DNA of 35,606 bases from Hyphomicrobiales bacterium (GTDB taxonomy: Bacteria; Pseudomonadota; Alphaproteobacteria; Rhizobiales; Methyloligellaceae), in NCBI GenBank assembly GCA_021775575.1, contig JAJFHO010000273.1, forward strand, positions 1 to 35,606. Reading direction: 5' to 3'. Shown here in pieces: positions 34,123 through 35,606 of the stretch (the stretch's first letter is position 1; each line of letters begins with the position of its first letter). Under the pieces are notes generated by a model. That model was not told the DNA's origin. It ran no database searches and saw nothing but the letters and a program-made list of their open reading frames with translations. The translations under genes were made by a program, and so were the position numbers.

Positions 34123-35606
34123 GGCTCCTTTCGCACTTGCCGGCAGCGGACCGCGGGGCTTGAGCGTTACCGCGGCGAATGAGCCTGCACGCAAGGAAGG
34201 CATTTACCCCGGATTGGGTCTGGCGGACGCCCGGGCGCGGGTGCCGCATCTCCTTTCCGCACCTGCCGAGCCGGAAAGAGACGCGCGCGCGCTTGTCGCG
34301 CTCGCCCGCTGGTGCGAGCGCTATGCACCCTCCTTCAACATCGACGGGACGGACGGGCTATGGATCGATATAAAAGGCGCGGCACACCTTCTCGGCGGCG
34401 AACAGGTTTTGCTGGATGATCTCTGGAGCCGTCTCGCCCGTTCCGGATTCACCGCCCGCCTGGGCCTGGCCGATACGCTTGGGGCGGCCTGGGCTCTGGC
34501 GCGATATGGGCCTGACCGGCTGGCGGCCGTTCGGCCTTGCCTCGCTCCGCAAGGCCTCGAGCAGCGAAGCGGTAGGCCAAACCAAACCGGATTCGAAGAG
34601 CTCCTCTCGGCACTTGGCCCCTTGCCCGTAGAAGGTCTGCGGCTCGAGGCTGACGCGGTCACGCTGCTGAAGCGGCTGGGGCTGAAGCATATCGGACAAC
34701 TTGGCTGCCTGCCGCGCGCCAGCCTGAAGCGGCGCTTTCCCTCCAAAAAGGCTGCGCAGGCCGTCCTGACCCGGCTCGACCAGGCGCTGGGGACAATCCG
34801 CGAGCCGCTCACACCGCTCACTCCACCGCCTTACCATATGGCCCGCCTCGCCTTTGCTGAACCGCTGATCTCGAATGAAGGCTTCGAGGCCGCGCTCGGA
34901 GAACTGACCCGCAATCTGTGCGTGCGGCTTGTCCGCAGCCAGACCGGCGCCCGGGTTATCAACCTTACCGCCTATCGCACCGATGCGAGTCGCGCGAGCA
35001 TCCGTACCGGCTTTGCCACGCCCTGCCGGGCGGCGGAGCATATGGTGCGATTGCTGCGGAGAAAAATAGAAGAAATCGACGCAGGCGACGGCATTGATGT
35101 GATGACCCTCGCCGCCATCGCGGTGGAACATCTTCCGCCCGCGCAGACGGCCCTTGCTGAAAGGGACCACAAGGTTCCCGTCGGCGCTCTGATTGACAGG
35201 CTCACCAACCGGCTGTCGGCGTCTTGCGTCTATCACGCCGTTACCCGTGCGAGCCACATACCCGAGCGCGCCGAGATTTACCGGGCGGCGATCCGTTCGG
35301 ATTTTGTTGACGGCAATCTCACACCCCTCTTGAAACCGCCGCGTCCACCGCTCCTGCTGGAGCACCCCGAACCGATCGATGTCCTCGCCGAGATTCCCGA
35401 AGGACCGCCCGTCCGCTTCACCTGGCGGCGCGTGACCCACCGCATCCGGCGCTGGCAGGGACCCGAAAGGATCGCGCCGGAGTGGTGGCGGGTGAGTCCC
35501 TGTATCGGCGGAAACTCCACCTCCCCCCTTGAGGGGGAAGTCGGCAGACCCGGTTCCTTCACCCCCCTCCCCAACCCTCCCCCGCAAGGGGGGAGGGAGA
35601 AAACAA
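34028..35606 (+). CDS. imuB: ImuB, Y-family polymerase-like protein (runs off the right edge)
   Basis: At least 526 residues of the Y-family-related protein that links ImuA, the DnaE2 polymerase and the sliding clamp during mutagenic repair. The N-terminus MTRIVSVWLTHWPIERLKWA, the segment TAANEPARKEGIYPGLGLAD and DGTDGLWIDIKGAAHLLGGE are typical. The acidic residues used for catalysis by true Y-family polymerases are not conserved in ImuB, and I do not see them here. The C-terminal marker RWQGPERIAPEWWR is present near residues 476-489. The frame then enters a GC-rich palindromic element and stays open to the window edge, instead of continuing as the usual RTRDYYRVE-like ending. The ATG lies inside imuA, and the two genes overlap by 95 nt in different frames. 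dnaE2 would be expected next, outside the window. Confidence 0.9.
   Translation, partial: MTRIVSVWLTHWPIERLKWAAARGRRQPPPDEAPFALAGSGPRGLSVTAANEPARKEGIYPGLGLADARARVPHLLSAPAEPERDARALVALARWCERYAPSFNIDGTDGLWIDIKGAAHLLGGEQVLLDDLWSRLARSGFTARLGLADTLGAAWALARYGPDRLAAVRPCLAPQGLEQRSGRPNQTGFEELLSALGPLPVEGLRLEADAVTLLKRLGLKHIGQLGCLPRASLKRRFPSKKAAQAVLTRLDQALGTIREPLTPLTPPPYHMARLAFAEPLISNEGFEAALGELTRNLCVRLVRSQTGARVINLTAYRTDASRASIRTGFATPCRAAEHMVRLLRRKIEEIDAGDGIDVMTLAAIAVEHLPPAQTALAERDHKVPVGALIDRLTNRLSASCVYHAVTRASHIPERAEIYRAAIRSDFVDGNLTPLLKPPRPPLLLEHPEPIDVLAEIPEGPPVRFTWRRVTHRIRRWQGPERIAPEWWRVSPCIGGNSTSPLEGEVGRPGSFTPLPNPPPQGGREKT
34528..34585 (+). repeat. Possible palindromic insert within imuB
   Basis: GGCCTTGC and GCAAGGCC form an 8-bp perfect inverted repeat around CTCGCTCC, followed by CGAGCAGCGAAGCGGTAGGCC, which can pair partly with the first arm. 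It encodes about 20 residues (CLAPQGLEQRSGRPNQTGFE) between AAVRP and LLSALGPLPVEGLRL, where I recall ImuB proteins having only a short linker. In-frame insertion is inferred from that recollection. Confidence 0.45.
35517..35606 (+). repeat. Palindromic repeat element within the 3' part of imuB
   Basis: Two hairpins lie side by side: CCCCC-TTGA-GGGGG (35524-35537) and CCCTCCCCC-GCAA-GGGGGGAGGG (35575-35597). The sequence type (peptide PLPNPPPQGGREK in this frame) is the kind of dispersed palindromic element often met between genes in alphaproteobacteria. Here it falls inside the imuB reading frame directly after the conserved GPERIAPEWWR segment. Whether the gene resumes afterwards cannot be seen. 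Confidence 0.7.

Noticed and set aside
34358-35587. 409-codon minus-strand frame near the right edge
   Set aside because: It is antisense to imuB, whose reading frame is continuous and carries family motifs; the antisense product has no recognisable domain.

Overview
The window reads as a chromosomal segment of an alphaproteobacterium. The best evidence is the direct-repeat SOS box GAAC-N7-GAAC in front of an imuA-imuB pair. The two TRAP transporters, the Liv-type operon that carries an acyl-CoA ligase, and the fused indolepyruvate oxidoreductase fit the same group. The genus cannot be named from sequence alone. I saw no rRNA, tRNA, CRISPR array, transposase or phage gene.

Layout. From 1 to about 16.36 kb all eleven genes lie on the minus strand. 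In transcription order they are: a haloacid dehalogenase; a TRAP transporter (binding protein, small permease, large permease with an unusual coiled-coil tail); a fused indolepyruvate:ferredoxin oxidoreductase; an AMP-forming acyl-CoA ligase; and a branched-chain-amino-acid-type ABC transporter (LivG, LivH, LivM, binding protein, and a LivF cut by the window edge). The likely theme is uptake of organic, 2-oxo or aromatic acids and their conversion to CoA thioesters. From 16.5 to 20.3 kb there is a metallophosphoesterase-like protein, then a zinc locus: zevB and zevA (NicO permease and DUF1007 protein) on the minus strand, facing a ZnuA-like zinc-binding protein on the plus strand, with a palindromic Zur-type operator between them. 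From 20.3 to 21.6 kb two L,D-transpeptidases lie in tandem on the minus strand and end in a clear intrinsic terminator. A 0.7-kb stretch without an intact gene follows and seems to hold the remains of a LysR-type regulator.

From 22.3 to 27.9 kb a plus-strand operon encodes a second TRAP transporter, an amidase and a small membrane protein. A minus-strand gene at 28-30.2 kb encodes an exported YyaL/DUF255 protein fused to a DsbD-alpha-like domain. A membrane-anchored Ser/Thr kinase with Sel1 repeats follows on the plus strand, then imuA and imuB, the mutagenic SOS translesion genes; imuB runs off the right edge.

The most notable points are: the orphan ZnuA paired with ZevAB under one Zur box; in-frame repeat or palindromic insertions inside imuA and imuB; two domain fusions (TRAP permease with coiled coil, YyaL with DsbD-alpha); three 21-bp phased repeats upstream of the Liv binding protein; and a strong hairpin directly after the binding-protein gene in all three transport operons.
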